Origin: Pseudomonas anguilliseptica | GTDB taxonomy: Bacteria > Pseudomonadota > Gammaproteobacteria > Pseudomonadales > Pseudomonadaceae | Direction: 5' to 3' | DNA: 64,000 bases | Assembly: GCF_900105355.1 (NCBI RefSeq) | Contig: NZ_FNSC01000001.1 | Location: forward strand, 2,790,001-2,854,000 | Part shown: positions 17,404 to 23,947 of the stretch, in pieces | Position numbering within the stretch: position 1 is the first letter of the stretch | Layout of the letters: every line of letters begins with the position of its first letter | Notes under the pieces: model-generated | Databases searched by the model: none | What the model saw: the letters and a program-made list of their open reading frames with translations, nothing else | Told to the model about the DNA's origin: nothing | Made by a program: the position numbers and the translations under genes

Positions 17404-17879
17404 GGCCGTTCTCCCAGTTCGAGTTGTGGTTGAGCGTGTTGCTGCACGTTGCCTCGGTGCCAAGCCAGCTCTTCAAGCCCTGCCTGTATGGCAGCAAGGG
17501 CGGCGGTAGCCTCGACGTTGTCCGAATAGAAGTTCATCAACTGGCCGGTGGCCTCATGCAGGGTTGCCTGCAGGGTCTGGATGTCGTGGGCGCTGCTGGT
17601 GCGTCCAGTCGGCACATCGATCAGCAGCTTGCCGCCACTGCCTGCTAGCCAGCGGGTGACCAGGTTGATGCCACAGGCCTGCTCATAAGCCGGGATCAGC
17701 ACAGCCGGCATGCGGCCGTTGGCGATCCACTTGTAGAGCGTCCAGTGGTCATCCAAACCCATCAGTGCAGCAATGCGCTCGATGCCGAAGTTGAAGCGTT
17801 CCTTGGCGTGCTGTTGGCACAGCTTGAGCGCGTCACGCAGGGCGATGGGCTGGGCGCGTTTCCATTGTGCTGGGGTCAT
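17400..17879 (-). CDS. Phage early DNA-binding protein
   Basis: A 159-aa protein. The ATG at 17879 was chosen because GGAGG lies 8 bp upstream. Residues about 30-65 have a HTH-like segment (RIAALMGLDDHWTLYKWIAN, GRMPAVLIPAYEQACG). The C-terminal half is helical (LQATLHEATGQLMNFYSDNV). The pattern resembles phage regulators that read operators near Ner. Function is inferred from the HTH only. Confidence 0.65.
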   Translation of the reverse strand: MTPAQWKRAQPIALRDALKLCQQHAKERFNFGIERIAALMGLDDHWTLYKWIANGRMPAVLIPAYEQACGINLVTRWLAGSGGKLLIDVPTGRTSSAHDIQTLQATLHEATGQLMNFYSDNVEATAALAAIQAGLEELAWHRGNVQQHAQPQLELGERP

Positions 17880-17991
17880 TGGAAGGGCCTCCGCTGATGG
17901 GCTGCAGCGCCGTCCAAACAAAGACCAAGCCTGCGCATTGGCAAAGGCCAGGTGGTCTGCACAATAGATATGACGGCACTCATGACGAACC

Positions 17992-18237
17992 TCACGCGGC
18001 CTGGCTGGCAGTGTTCGGGTTGGCTTTCAGGCCCAGTGCGACGGCGGCGCGATGCGCCTCACCACGCAGGCCCTTGAGCCGGCCGCGCAGCATGTCAACC
18101 AGAATCATGCGGTTGATGCCCTGGGCTTGTGCCCAGTGGGTTTTGCAGATGCCATGGCGGATAAACCAGGCATTGGCGCTTTCAGGGGTTTGCGGGTACG
18201 GCAGCGGTGCCGTGTCGAGCTCACGTTGGGTTTTCAT
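17992..18237 (-). CDS. Ner/Cro-like DNA-binding protein
   Basis: An 81-aa protein with one HTH (ESANAWFIRHGICKTHWAQA, QGINRMILVDMLRGRLKGLR). It is the first clear gene of the leftward early operon and is divergent from the repressor side. This is the position of ner in Mu, whose product represses both early and repressor promoters. Homology to Ner itself is not certain; small phage HTH proteins are alike. Confidence 0.65.
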   Translation of the reverse strand: MKTQRELDTAPLPYPQTPESANAWFIRHGICKTHWAQAQGINRMILVDMLRGRLKGLRGEAHRAAVALGLKANPNTASQAA

Positions 18238-18286
18238 GGGGGGCTATTCCCTGTGGTAAATTGCGGTTGTCTGATGAGGCAGGTTT

Positions 18287-18637
18287 ATGAGCGAACAAGC
18301 ATTGCGGCAAGAAATTGCCGAACTACGTGCCAAGGTCGAAGCAGTGGATGACTGGGCTGCGGGCGTACATCGAGTGTTGGCTGACGTGTTGCCGTTTCTG
18401 CTGCGTGGGCACCCCGAGGTTGAAAAGGTGCAGCAACTGTTGCAGCAGGCAGACCGTCGCTATGAGGAGCTGAGTGCTCACCCTGAGAAGTCACAAGGGC
18501 CTGGTGATGCTGCTGGCCTGTATGAACCGGGCAAAATGCTGAACCGCCTTTTTGGCGTGCTGGGCGTGTGGCCTGGGGTTGCTCCGCAGCTAGCGGCTCG
18601 CGAGTCGTTAGATCGAATAAACCAAGCAAAGCAATAG
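18287..18637 (+). CDS. Small coiled-coil phage protein between early operon and repressor
   Basis: A 116-aa protein with an N-terminal helix (SEQALRQEIAELRAKVEAVD), a hydrophobic helix (VHRVLADVLPFLLRG) and a second helix (EVEKVQQLLQQADRRYEEL). It has a ribosome site (gaggcagg) before its ATG. Codon use looks natural. A longer minus-strand frame overlaps it but looks spurious after its first 33 codons. Function is unknown; its site suggests a part in the lysis-lysogeny switch. Confidence 0.6.
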   Translation: MSEQALRQEIAELRAKVEAVDDWAAGVHRVLADVLPFLLRGHPEVEKVQQLLQQADRRYEELSAHPEKSQGPGDAAGLYEPGKMLNRLFGVLGVWPGVAPQLAARESLDRINQAKQ

Positions 18638-18825
18638 CGGATCGAGTGGTTAACAGTTGCCGGCCATCGCGGCGGATGGACTCAAGCGTTAACGCCTGAG
18701 TGATATCTGAGTACGGGCTTGGTGCGACAGGGTTCATGGCGTTTCTCTTCGTGGCTAGACGAGGTGTTGCGCTGTGGTGTGTGGCTTAATGCAGTCAAGT
18801 TATCTTGACTCGGTCAAGGTTTTTT
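18638..18825. promoter_or_regulatory. Repressor control region with operator palindrome
   Basis: 188 bp without a clear gene, upstream of the repressor. It contains AGTCAAG-TTAT-CTTGACT at 18793-18810, a perfect 7-bp inverted repeat with a 4-bp spacer, followed by another half-site GTCAAGG at 18813-18819 next to the repressor start. TTGAC-like -35 elements occur within it on both strands. This is the most likely operator for the phage repressor and for the early promoter reading left. Confidence 0.6.
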
Positions 18826-19245
18826 ATGCGGGAATTTGATCAGCAGCTGTTGCGCTTGAAGGCAGTGCTTGGCATGACGAGTGATCAAGAGGTAGCTGCA
18901 GCTCTTGGGATGACCAAGGCTGCTTTTTCGGACAGGAAAAAGCGGGGAGCATTTCCAGAAGAGAAGGTCTTGGCTTTAGCTACCCTGAGGCAGGATCTAC
19001 AGATTGATCCCCAGTACGTGCTATCAGGGCAACGTTCGACTTCAAATGTTGCGTCGACGCAACATTTACCCCCCGATGAGCAGTTACTGCTCGACAGCTA
19101 TCGCGGGCTCAGCGCAGCAAAGAAAAAGCAGCTGCTCACATCTCTGCTGACAGGTGATGTAGCAAAGAAGCCGCCTAAGAGTGATGGTGGTGTTTCGGTA
19201 AGAGGTTCGGGAAACAGAACAGCAGGCAGGGACTTTCACGAGTAA
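18826..19245 (+). CDS. CI-type phage repressor (short, no peptidase domain)
   Basis: A 139-aa protein. Residues 1-65 match the bacteriophage CI repressor HTH domain (LKAVLGMTSDQEVAAALGMT, KAAFSDRKKRGAFPEEKV, DPQYVLSG). A helical linker follows (LLLDSYRGLSAAKKKQLLTS). No S24 peptidase domain is present, so RecA-driven self-cleavage is not expected. The start is ATG 18826 with AAGG 6 bp upstream, rather than TTG 18805, which lies inside the operator. The C-terminus SGNRTAGRDFHE shares a motif with the next protein. Confidence 0.8.
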   Translation: MREFDQQLLRLKAVLGMTSDQEVAAALGMTKAAFSDRKKRGAFPEEKVLALATLRQDLQIDPQYVLSGQRSTSNVASTQHLPPDEQLLLDSYRGLSAAKKKQLLTSLLTGDVAKKPPKSDGGVSVRGSGNRTAGRDFHE

Positions 19246-19255
19246 GGAGCAGTTC

Positions 19256-19951
19256 GTGAGCGACAATGACATTGAGGTAGATGGCGAGCAGAACAGGGTC
19301 GCGGGGCGCGACTACTTCGAGTTCAACTTCGAGACTCAGCCCAGTGCTGAGCTGCCTGCCAACAAGCCTGGCATCAAGATCAAAGCCAACAGTGGCAACA
19401 TCAATTTCGGCACTCAGTTCACCATCGGTGAGCGGGTGGACGAGCGTGCCTTGCTGCCGGCCCAGCGCAAGGAGTTGCACCAGCTACGTGCCCAGTGCGA
19501 AGAGCTTGGCGATGACCCGCGTGATGTGTGGCGTGAGGTGCATACCCAGCTCAGCGTGACCGGTCTTGACGAGGTCACCGCGACGCAGTTTGTCCAGGCC
19601 AGGGGGGTTATCCATGCGCGTCTTGAACGCCTGCAGGAAGAGGCAGACAGGAAGAGACTGATCTCCAAAATCCTGCGGGCGGCTGACGAAAAGGATGCAC
19701 GGCATGCATTGAGCAACTTCTGTGAGCTGACCTTCGGCCGCACCCAGCTCAGTCTGCTCAAGCGCGCTGAGCTGCCCAAGGCGCTGGAGTTCATCTTGCA
19801 GTTCGAGGCCAAGCCATCTTCTCCGCCGCAAAAAGCAGCCGTTCTGCCTGAGCGCCTACCACTGCGCGAATTCCTCATCACCTATAAGGCGAATGCTTTC
19901 TGGCTGTTCATCTTCGGCATGATCGTGGATCGATTCTGGATTGGGTTCTGA
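19256..19951 (+). CDS. Probable lysogeny-expressed protein with AGRD motif and C-terminal membrane anchor
   Basis: A 231-aa protein beginning at GTG 19256, 10 bp after the repressor stop, with TAAGGAG as ribosome site. Residues 10-20 (GEQNRVAGRDY) repeat the GNRTAGRD motif at the repressor C-terminus. A Gly/Asn-rich beta segment follows (GIKIKANSGNINFGTQFTIG). Residues about 65-130 form a helical domain (LLPAQRKELHQLRAQCEELG, DPRDVWREVHTQL) that looks like the ORF6C-type helical domain of phage antirepressors. A hydrophobic C-terminus (AFWLFIFGMIVDRFWIGF) would anchor it in the membrane. It may be a lysogenic-conversion or exclusion protein (inference). Confidence 0.6.
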   Translation: MSDNDIEVDGEQNRVAGRDYFEFNFETQPSAELPANKPGIKIKANSGNINFGTQFTIGERVDERALLPAQRKELHQLRAQCEELGDDPRDVWREVHTQLSVTGLDEVTATQFVQARGVIHARLERLQEEADRKRLISKILRAADEKDARHALSNFCELTFGRTQLSLLKRAELPKALEFILQFEAKPSSPPQKAAVLPERLPLREFLITYKANAFWLFIFGMIVDRFWIGF

Positions 19952-19983
19952 CCCCTCACGCTTTAATCACAAGGAGAGTTGTC

Positions 19984-20808
19984 ATGCCAATAGTGGTATG
20001 TGCTGATTGCAACAAAGAAATGTCTGATGCCGCACCGGCATGCCCGCATTGTGGGCGGCCCAATGAGGTCGCTGGGGCGAGTCGCTCGGTAGGCTTGGCG
20101 CTTGGGGCTGGTATCTTTCTGATCCCCCTGGTGTTTGCCTGGTTCACGCTAAGGAATGGGTACAGCCGTACCGCCAAGGTGGTTTCATTTGCTTGGCTCG
20201 CGATCTCTCTGGTGCTTATTGGTGTTCAGGGCGGGCAAGAGAACGCTCCTGCCGATACAGCAGATTCAGGTGCAAACGCCGTTGAACAAGTTGCTCAGGC
20301 TGCTCCAGCTACTGACAAAGCCGTGACTCCCGCCATCGAGCCAAGCAGTTCTAAGGCAAAAGAGACGTTAGGGGTTACGCCAGAAGAGTTCAGAACTTCG
20401 TTCAACAAGTTTGTCAGCCAGATTGATAGCAGCTACAGGGCGGCCGAGTTCGAGGTTCAGAGCGGCGACGTCAACGACGTGTTCACTCACTCGTTTGCGA
20501 AGAACGTGGCGATAGTAGGTACGGTCAACAAGAGTGACGGCTCCATGCAGAGCCTCATTGTGACGATTGCCGGGGCTGGAGATGACATTGCGAAACCTGT
20601 CATCGTTCTGCTGTCGGCGGCACATGCACTCAATCCAGGCGTACCCAAAGAAGAGCATTCCAAGGCCGTCCTTGGCTTGGTTAAAAATGCAATGTCCACC
20701 ATCGAAGCAGGCACTTCATATGATGAGACTGTTGGGGATTTGCATTACAGCGCCTTTGCAAGCCAGTACACGGGGCTGATGTTTACGATCAGCAGCAAGG
20801 ACAGTTGA
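19984..20808 (+). CDS. Zinc-ribbon membrane protein, probable lysogenic-conversion gene
   Basis: A 274-aa protein. Residues 6-26 form a zinc ribbon (CADCNKEM...CPHCGRPN). Two hydrophobic segments follow near residues 35-57 (VGLALGAGIFLIPLVFAWF) and 65-85 (VVSFAWLAISLVLIGV). After a Thr/Ala/Pro-rich linker comes a soluble C-terminal domain of about 140 aa that I do not recognise. It lies third in the repressor operon behind an AGGAGAG ribosome site, so it is probably expressed in the lysogen. It has no known role in virion assembly. Confidence 0.6.
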   Translation: MPIVVCADCNKEMSDAAPACPHCGRPNEVAGASRSVGLALGAGIFLIPLVFAWFTLRNGYSRTAKVVSFAWLAISLVLIGVQGGQENAPADTADSGANAVEQVAQAAPATDKAVTPAIEPSSSKAKETLGVTPEEFRTSFNKFVSQIDSSYRAAEFEVQSGDVNDVFTHSFAKNVAIVGTVNKSDGSMQSLIVTIAGAGDDIAKPVIVLLSAAHALNPGVPKEEHSKAVLGLVKNAMSTIEAGTSYDETVGDLHYSAFASQYTGLMFTISSKDS

Positions 20809-20821
20809 TCCCCGCCGGTTC

Positions 20822-20841
20822 TCTTTAAACCGGATTAAAAG
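20822..20841 (+). promoter_or_regulatory. Late-promoter motif, copy 1 (lysis and packaging block)
   Basis: TCTTTAAACCGGATTAAAAG, one of four near-identical 20-mers in the prophage (one variable base). It contains the dyad TTTAA-N6-TTAAA. It lies 84 bp before the first late gene, the lysozyme-like protein at 20926. Confidence 0.7.
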
Positions 20842-20853
20842 CCCTCCTGCAGC

Positions 20854-20908
20854 ACGCCGCCGATTATGGCGGCGTGTTCGTTTCTGGCGCTCGGTCTTCC
20901 TGAGCGCC
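20854..20908 (+). other. Two hairpins in the leader of the first late block
   Basis: ACGCCGCC/GGCGGCGT (20854-20861 with 20868-20875) and GGCGCTC/GAGCGCC (20886-20892 with 20902-20908). No long T-run follows either. They could slow read-through from the repressor operon or shape the late leader. Confidence 0.4.
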
Positions 20909-20925
20909 CAGCAGCAGGAGGCGCT

Positions 20926-21426
20926 ATGCGACCTGAAACCCCTCGCGGTATCCGCAACTACAACCCTGGCAATATCGACCGCGTAGCGGGTGTGCGTTGG
21001 CAGGGCCAGGCCACTGACCAGAGTGGCGACCCGCGCTTTGTCGTGTTCAACGGCCCGCGCTGGGGCATCCGTGCGATTGCTCGGGTGTTGATCACCTACC
21101 AGGACAAACGCCAAGCGGCTGATGGCAGCCGTATCGACACCGTGCGTGAGTTCATCAGCCGCTGGGCCCCGGCCAGCGAGAACAACACCGACGCCTATGC
21201 CATGACGGTGGCCCGCGCCCTGGGCGTCGGCCCGGATGATGAGAGCGTTGACGTTTACCACTACGACACCATGCGCGCCCTGGTGCTGGCCATCATCCGT
21301 CACGAGAACGGCCCAGGCCCGCTACCCGGTGGCACTTGGTATGGCGATGTAATCATCGCCGATGGCTTGGCTCTGGCCGGCATCGTGCCGGGTGCGCAGC
21401 ACGGCCAGTTGCAGGTGGTGGCATGA
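20926..21426 (+). CDS. Phage lysozyme-like or structural muralytic protein
   Basis: A 166-aa protein opening RGIRNYNPGNIDRV, a signature of phage proteins variously called structural protein or endolysin. GIRAIARVLITYQDKRQA and ISRWAPASENNTDAYAMTVA resemble peptidoglycan-binding or lytic-transglycosylase helices. GGAGG lies before ATG 20926. It heads the late block and is followed at once by a holin-like gene and spanins, so a role in lysis is likely. The catalytic residue is not proven. Confidence 0.7.
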   Translation: MRPETPRGIRNYNPGNIDRVAGVRWQGQATDQSGDPRFVVFNGPRWGIRAIARVLITYQDKRQAADGSRIDTVREFISRWAPASENNTDAYAMTVARALGVGPDDESVDVYHYDTMRALVLAIIRHENGPGPLPGGTWYGDVIIADGLALAGIVPGAQHGQLQVVA

Positions 21427-21641
21427 AGCTGATCGCCGAGTGGCGCCGTTGCCACACCTTCTACAGCGTGCAACTGGCGGCGCTGATTGCCCTGTTTGGT
21501 TTTCTGCAGGTCACGCTGCTGCCGATCTGGCAGGCCCAACTGTCTCCGACTGCCTACGCCACCCTCAATAGCGTGCTGGCCAGCCTGTTGTTTGTCGCCC
21601 GGCTGATCAAGCAAGGCCCAGAACCGGAGCCTTCGCCATGA
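21423..21641 (+). CDS. Holin-like membrane protein
   Basis: A 72-aa protein with two hydrophobic segments (FYSVQLAALIALFGFLQVTL and YATLNSVLASLLFVARLI) and charged ends, the profile of a small class II holin. It starts inside the stop of the muralytic gene (ATGA). It would form the membrane lesion that starts lysis. Confidence 0.7.
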   Translation: MKLIAEWRRCHTFYSVQLAALIALFGFLQVTLLPIWQAQLSPTAYATLNSVLASLLFVARLIKQGPEPEPSP

Positions 21642-21856
21642 GTGTAATCATTATTGGAAGCCATCTAGGCAGCTTGGCCCGGTCGATTCTGGGGCTCTTA
21701 GTGGGCGCATGCCGTTGGGTCGATACCTGCGCGGCAGGTAGCTGGATATCCCCGCGTGTAATCCCGATGGGTCGCCCCGGCAAAACCGGTATTGCTGCCG
21801 CACGTCGCCAGGCCCGCAAGGCTCGCAACAAGCGTCGAGCACGCCGCCATGCTTGA
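21638..21856 (+). CDS. Small basic phage protein in the lysis cassette
   Basis: A 72-aa protein with a hydrophobic N-terminal half (IILGSHLG-like, LARSILGLLVGA) and a very basic C-terminus (ARRQARKARNKRRARRHA). It overlaps the holin stop by 4 bp and the spanin start by 8 bp, which supports translation. It might be a membrane-associated lysis accessory or nucleic-acid-binding peptide; unknown. Confidence 0.55.
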   Translation: MSVIIIGSHLGSLARSILGLLVGACRWVDTCAAGSWISPRVIPMGRPGKTGIAAARRQARKARNKRRARRHA

Positions 21857-22457
21857 GCGACTGAACACACCGCTCCCATCCGGTTTCACCCTGGCACTGC
21901 TGGCCTGCCTGGTGAGTGGCGCAGCCGGTGCTGGCATCGCCTTTGGCTTTGGTTACCGCTATGCCGACGCCCAGGGCAGCGCACGTTTAGAGCGCCTAGA
22001 GCGCCGTTTTACCGAACAGGCCAAGCAGGCTGCCGAGGAAAACCTGCTGCGTTACCAGCAGCAGGTAACCCGCGCCAACGAAGCCGAGACCCTGCTGTTG
22101 GCCGCGCAGGATCGCGTCGCCGGTAGCGCCAAACAGATCGAGGAGCGCATCCCGCATGTCACCACCAACTACCGGCCCGCACCTGCTGCTGCGCCTGTTG
22201 CTATCCCTCATTGCGTGTTCACTGCTGGCTGGTTGCGCGACTACAACCTCGCCCTCGGTGTGCCCGCCCCAGGAACAGGCACCGTTGCCGCCCACGGTGC
22301 GCAAACGACCTGGCCCGCCCCCGGCACTGACGCCGAACTATTGGAAAGCGGTGTCACCCCAGCCGACATCCTGGCTCACGCCAAGGACTATGGAGTATGG
22401 GCCAGCGCTCTACACACCCAGCTCAATGCTCTGCTCGATCTCCAGGAAAAGGACTAA
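21849..22457 (+). CDS. Rz-like inner-membrane spanin
   Basis: A 202-aa protein with one N-terminal membrane segment (ALLACLVSGAAGAGIAFGFG) followed by a long periplasmic coiled coil (ARLERLERRFTEQAKQAAEE, LRYQQQVTRANEAETLLLAA). This is the i-spanin (Rz) layout, which fuses inner and outer membranes at lysis. A lipoprotein frame is embedded in it in another frame, as in the Rz/Rz1 pair of lambda. Confidence 0.8.
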   Translation: MLERLNTPLPSGFTLALLACLVSGAAGAGIAFGFGYRYADAQGSARLERLERRFTEQAKQAAEENLLRYQQQVTRANEAETLLLAAQDRVAGSAKQIEERIPHVTTNYRPAPAAAPVAIPHCVFTAGWLRDYNLALGVPAPGTGTVAAHGAQTTWPAPGTDAELLESGVTPADILAHAKDYGVWASALHTQLNALLDLQEKD

Positions 22458-22473
22458 CACCACATGGATGTAG
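22156..22473 (+). CDS. Rz1-like outer-membrane spanin lipoprotein, embedded in Rz
   Basis: A 105-aa frame lying almost wholly inside the Rz-like gene in a different frame. It has a lipoprotein signal (LLLRLLLSLIACSLLAGC, Cys near residue 27) followed by a proline-rich stretch (VCPPQEQAPLPPTVRKRPGP), as in o-spanins. The mature part is longer than in lambda Rz1. It overlaps the next gene by 10 bp. Confidence 0.75.
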   Translation: MSPPTTGPHLLLRLLLSLIACSLLAGCATTTSPSVCPPQEQAPLPPTVRKRPGPPPALTPNYWKAVSPQPTSWLTPRTMEYGPALYTPSSMLCSISRKRTNTTWM

Positions 22474-22682
22474 CTGACCTCGCGCAAGACAACGACTTCA
22501 CCGAAGCCGCCCTGCGTGCCCACGAGTCTGGTTTGCAACGGCGCTCCGGCCCCTCGGCGATGCGCTGTGAAGAGTGTGGCGATGCCATCGACGAGCGCCG
22601 CCGTCAGGCCGAGCCTGGCACCCACCACTGCACCGAATGCAAGTCCACCCTGGAACAGCTGAGCAAGCGAGGCCTGCGATGA
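22464..22682 (+). CDS. TraR/DksA-type C4 zinc-finger protein
   Basis: A 72-aa protein with CEECGDAI...CTECKSTLE, the C4 zinc finger of the TraR/DksA family, and an N-terminal acidic helix (DVADLAQDNDFTEAALRAHE). Short family members bind the RNA polymerase secondary channel and mimic DksA plus ppGpp. This one could tune host or phage transcription late in growth. Confidence 0.85.
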   Translation: MDVADLAQDNDFTEAALRAHESGLQRRSGPSAMRCEECGDAIDERRRQAEPGTHHCTECKSTLEQLSKRGLR

Positions 22683-23071
22683 ATATATCCGTTGAATTCT
22701 GGCAACTCGTCAGCTTGCTGCTGGGCTTCTTCGCCTTTCTGGGGGCTGCCGGAAAGATGCTCCTGGGACAGATTGATCAGCGCCTGGAAACCCGCTTCGC
22801 GTCCATGGAAGAGGCCCGCAAGCTCAGCACCCTGCACTGGGATTCGCGCTTTTCTGCCTTGCTGAATCAGTCCAAGGAAGACGCCGATGCCGTGCGCCAA
22901 CTTGAACGTGACCTGATGGAACTGCGCGCCGAGCTGCCTGAGCGCTACCTGCGCCGAGAAGATTACATCCGTGGCCAAAGCATCATCGAAGCCAAGCTCG
23001 ATGGCCTGACCATGAAAATTGAGAACGCCCAAATGCGCGTACTACTGAACGGAGGCAACCATGCAACTTGA
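22679..23071 (+). CDS. DUF2730 phage protein (Mu gp25-like)
   Basis: A 130-aa protein with an N-terminal membrane segment (FWQLVSLLLGFFAFLGAAGK) and a following coiled coil (ADAVRQLERDLMELRAEL). The layout and place between the lysis cassette and small terminase-side genes match the Mu gp25 family. Its ATG overlaps the upstream stop. Function is unknown. Confidence 0.7.
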   Translation: MNISVEFWQLVSLLLGFFAFLGAAGKMLLGQIDQRLETRFASMEEARKLSTLHWDSRFSALLNQSKEDADAVRQLERDLMELRAELPERYLRREDYIRGQSIIEAKLDGLTMKIENAQMRVLLNGGNHAT

Positions 23072-23369
23072 CCTAGCCAAAACCCGGCGCGAAAGCCTGC
23101 GCTGGCTGATCATCCTGACCCTGAACAATGCCCGCCCGGTAGGGGCATTCGAGGGGCCGATTCTGTTCGTGGCGCAGAGCGAGTATCCAGACGCCACTCC
23201 GCTGGAGATTCGCCGCGAGCTGGATTACCTGGCCGACCGGGGGCTGTTGCGTCTGGAAAAACAGCCCAGCGGCAAGTGGTTCGCCGACCTGACTCGCTAC
23301 GGTACCGACATGGCGGAATACACCATCGACTGCGCTCCCGGCATCGCCCGGCCGCAGAAGTACTGGTGA
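23061..23369 (+). CDS. Mu gp26-like phage protein
   Basis: A 102-aa winged-helix-like protein (RRESLRWLIILTLNNARPVG, PLEIRRELDYLADRGLLRLE). The pattern fits the Mu gp26 family found before the terminase genes. It is probably DNA-binding, but no function is established. Confidence 0.7.
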   Translation: MQLDLAKTRRESLRWLIILTLNNARPVGAFEGPILFVAQSEYPDATPLEIRRELDYLADRGLLRLEKQPSGKWFADLTRYGTDMAEYTIDCAPGIARPQKYW

Positions 23370-23374
23370 CCGCC

Positions 23375-23947
23375 ATGGGCCGCAAGTCTTCGATTATCCG
23401 TCTACCCGAAGCGATCAAGTCCTATATCGAAGGCAAGCTGGCCGAGGGCCAGTTGACCTTGGACGAGCTGATCAGCGATCTGCGCGCACGCTTCCCTGAG
23501 CAGGCCGAGGAAGGCGAGTTACCCAGCCGGGCGGCCGTGCATCGCTATGGCCAAAAGCTGGAGCGGCGCTTGTCGGCTATCCGCGCCAGTACCGAAGCGG
23601 CAAAGATCATCCGCGCCCAGGCGGGTGACAAGGAAGACGCTCGCAGTGAAGCGTTGACGGCGATGATCCAGTCCGAGTTGTTCGAGTCGATCATGGCCCT
23701 GCAGGAAGCCGGTGACGAGGAGATGGACCCGGCCGAACGGGTAGGCCTGCTGGCCACTGCTGCGAAGAACATCGCCACCCTCACGCGCAGCTCGGTGACC
23801 CTGAAGAAGTACCAGAACGAAGCCGAGGAACGTGCCCGCAAGGCGTTGCTGGCCGAGCAGGCCGTGAAGCTCGATGAGATGGGCAAAGCCGGCACGCTTA
23901 GCGCCGAGACCTTGCAGCGCATCCGTCAGGAGGTCTACGGGCTATGA
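23375..23947 (+). CDS. DUF3486 protein (Mu gp27-like, putative small terminase)
   Basis: A 190-aa protein from ATG 23375 (MGRKSSIIRLPEAIKSYIEG), the typical DUF3486 opening: RLP...I..L...L..G..TLDEL, with HTH-like RAAVHRYGQKLERRLSAIRA. A long helical C-terminus follows. In Mu-like phages this family stands just before the large terminase and is thought to be the small terminase subunit. It overlaps the next gene by 4 bp. Confidence 0.82.
   Translation: MGRKSSIIRLPEAIKSYIEGKLAEGQLTLDELISDLRARFPEQAEEGELPSRAAVHRYGQKLERRLSAIRASTEAAKIIRAQAGDKEDARSEALTAMIQSELFESIMALQEAGDEEMDPAERVGLLATAAKNIATLTRSSVTLKKYQNEAEERARKALLAEQAVKLDEMGKAGTLSAETLQRIRQEVYGL

Noticed and set aside
18285..18737. A 150-aa minus-strand frame starting MNPVAPSPYSDITQ, with a fair ribosome site, in the place of a first early gene
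   Set aside because: Most of it overlaps the more convincing 116-aa plus-strand gene, and after about 33 codons it turns into low-complexity Pro/Gln/Ala sequence. The first part might be a short leader peptide, but I cannot support it.
20854..20875. Hairpin before the lysis block as a terminator of the repressor operon
   Set aside because: The stem is good, but only a broken T-run (gttcgttt) follows, and it lies downstream of the late motif. Recorded as a leader hairpin only.
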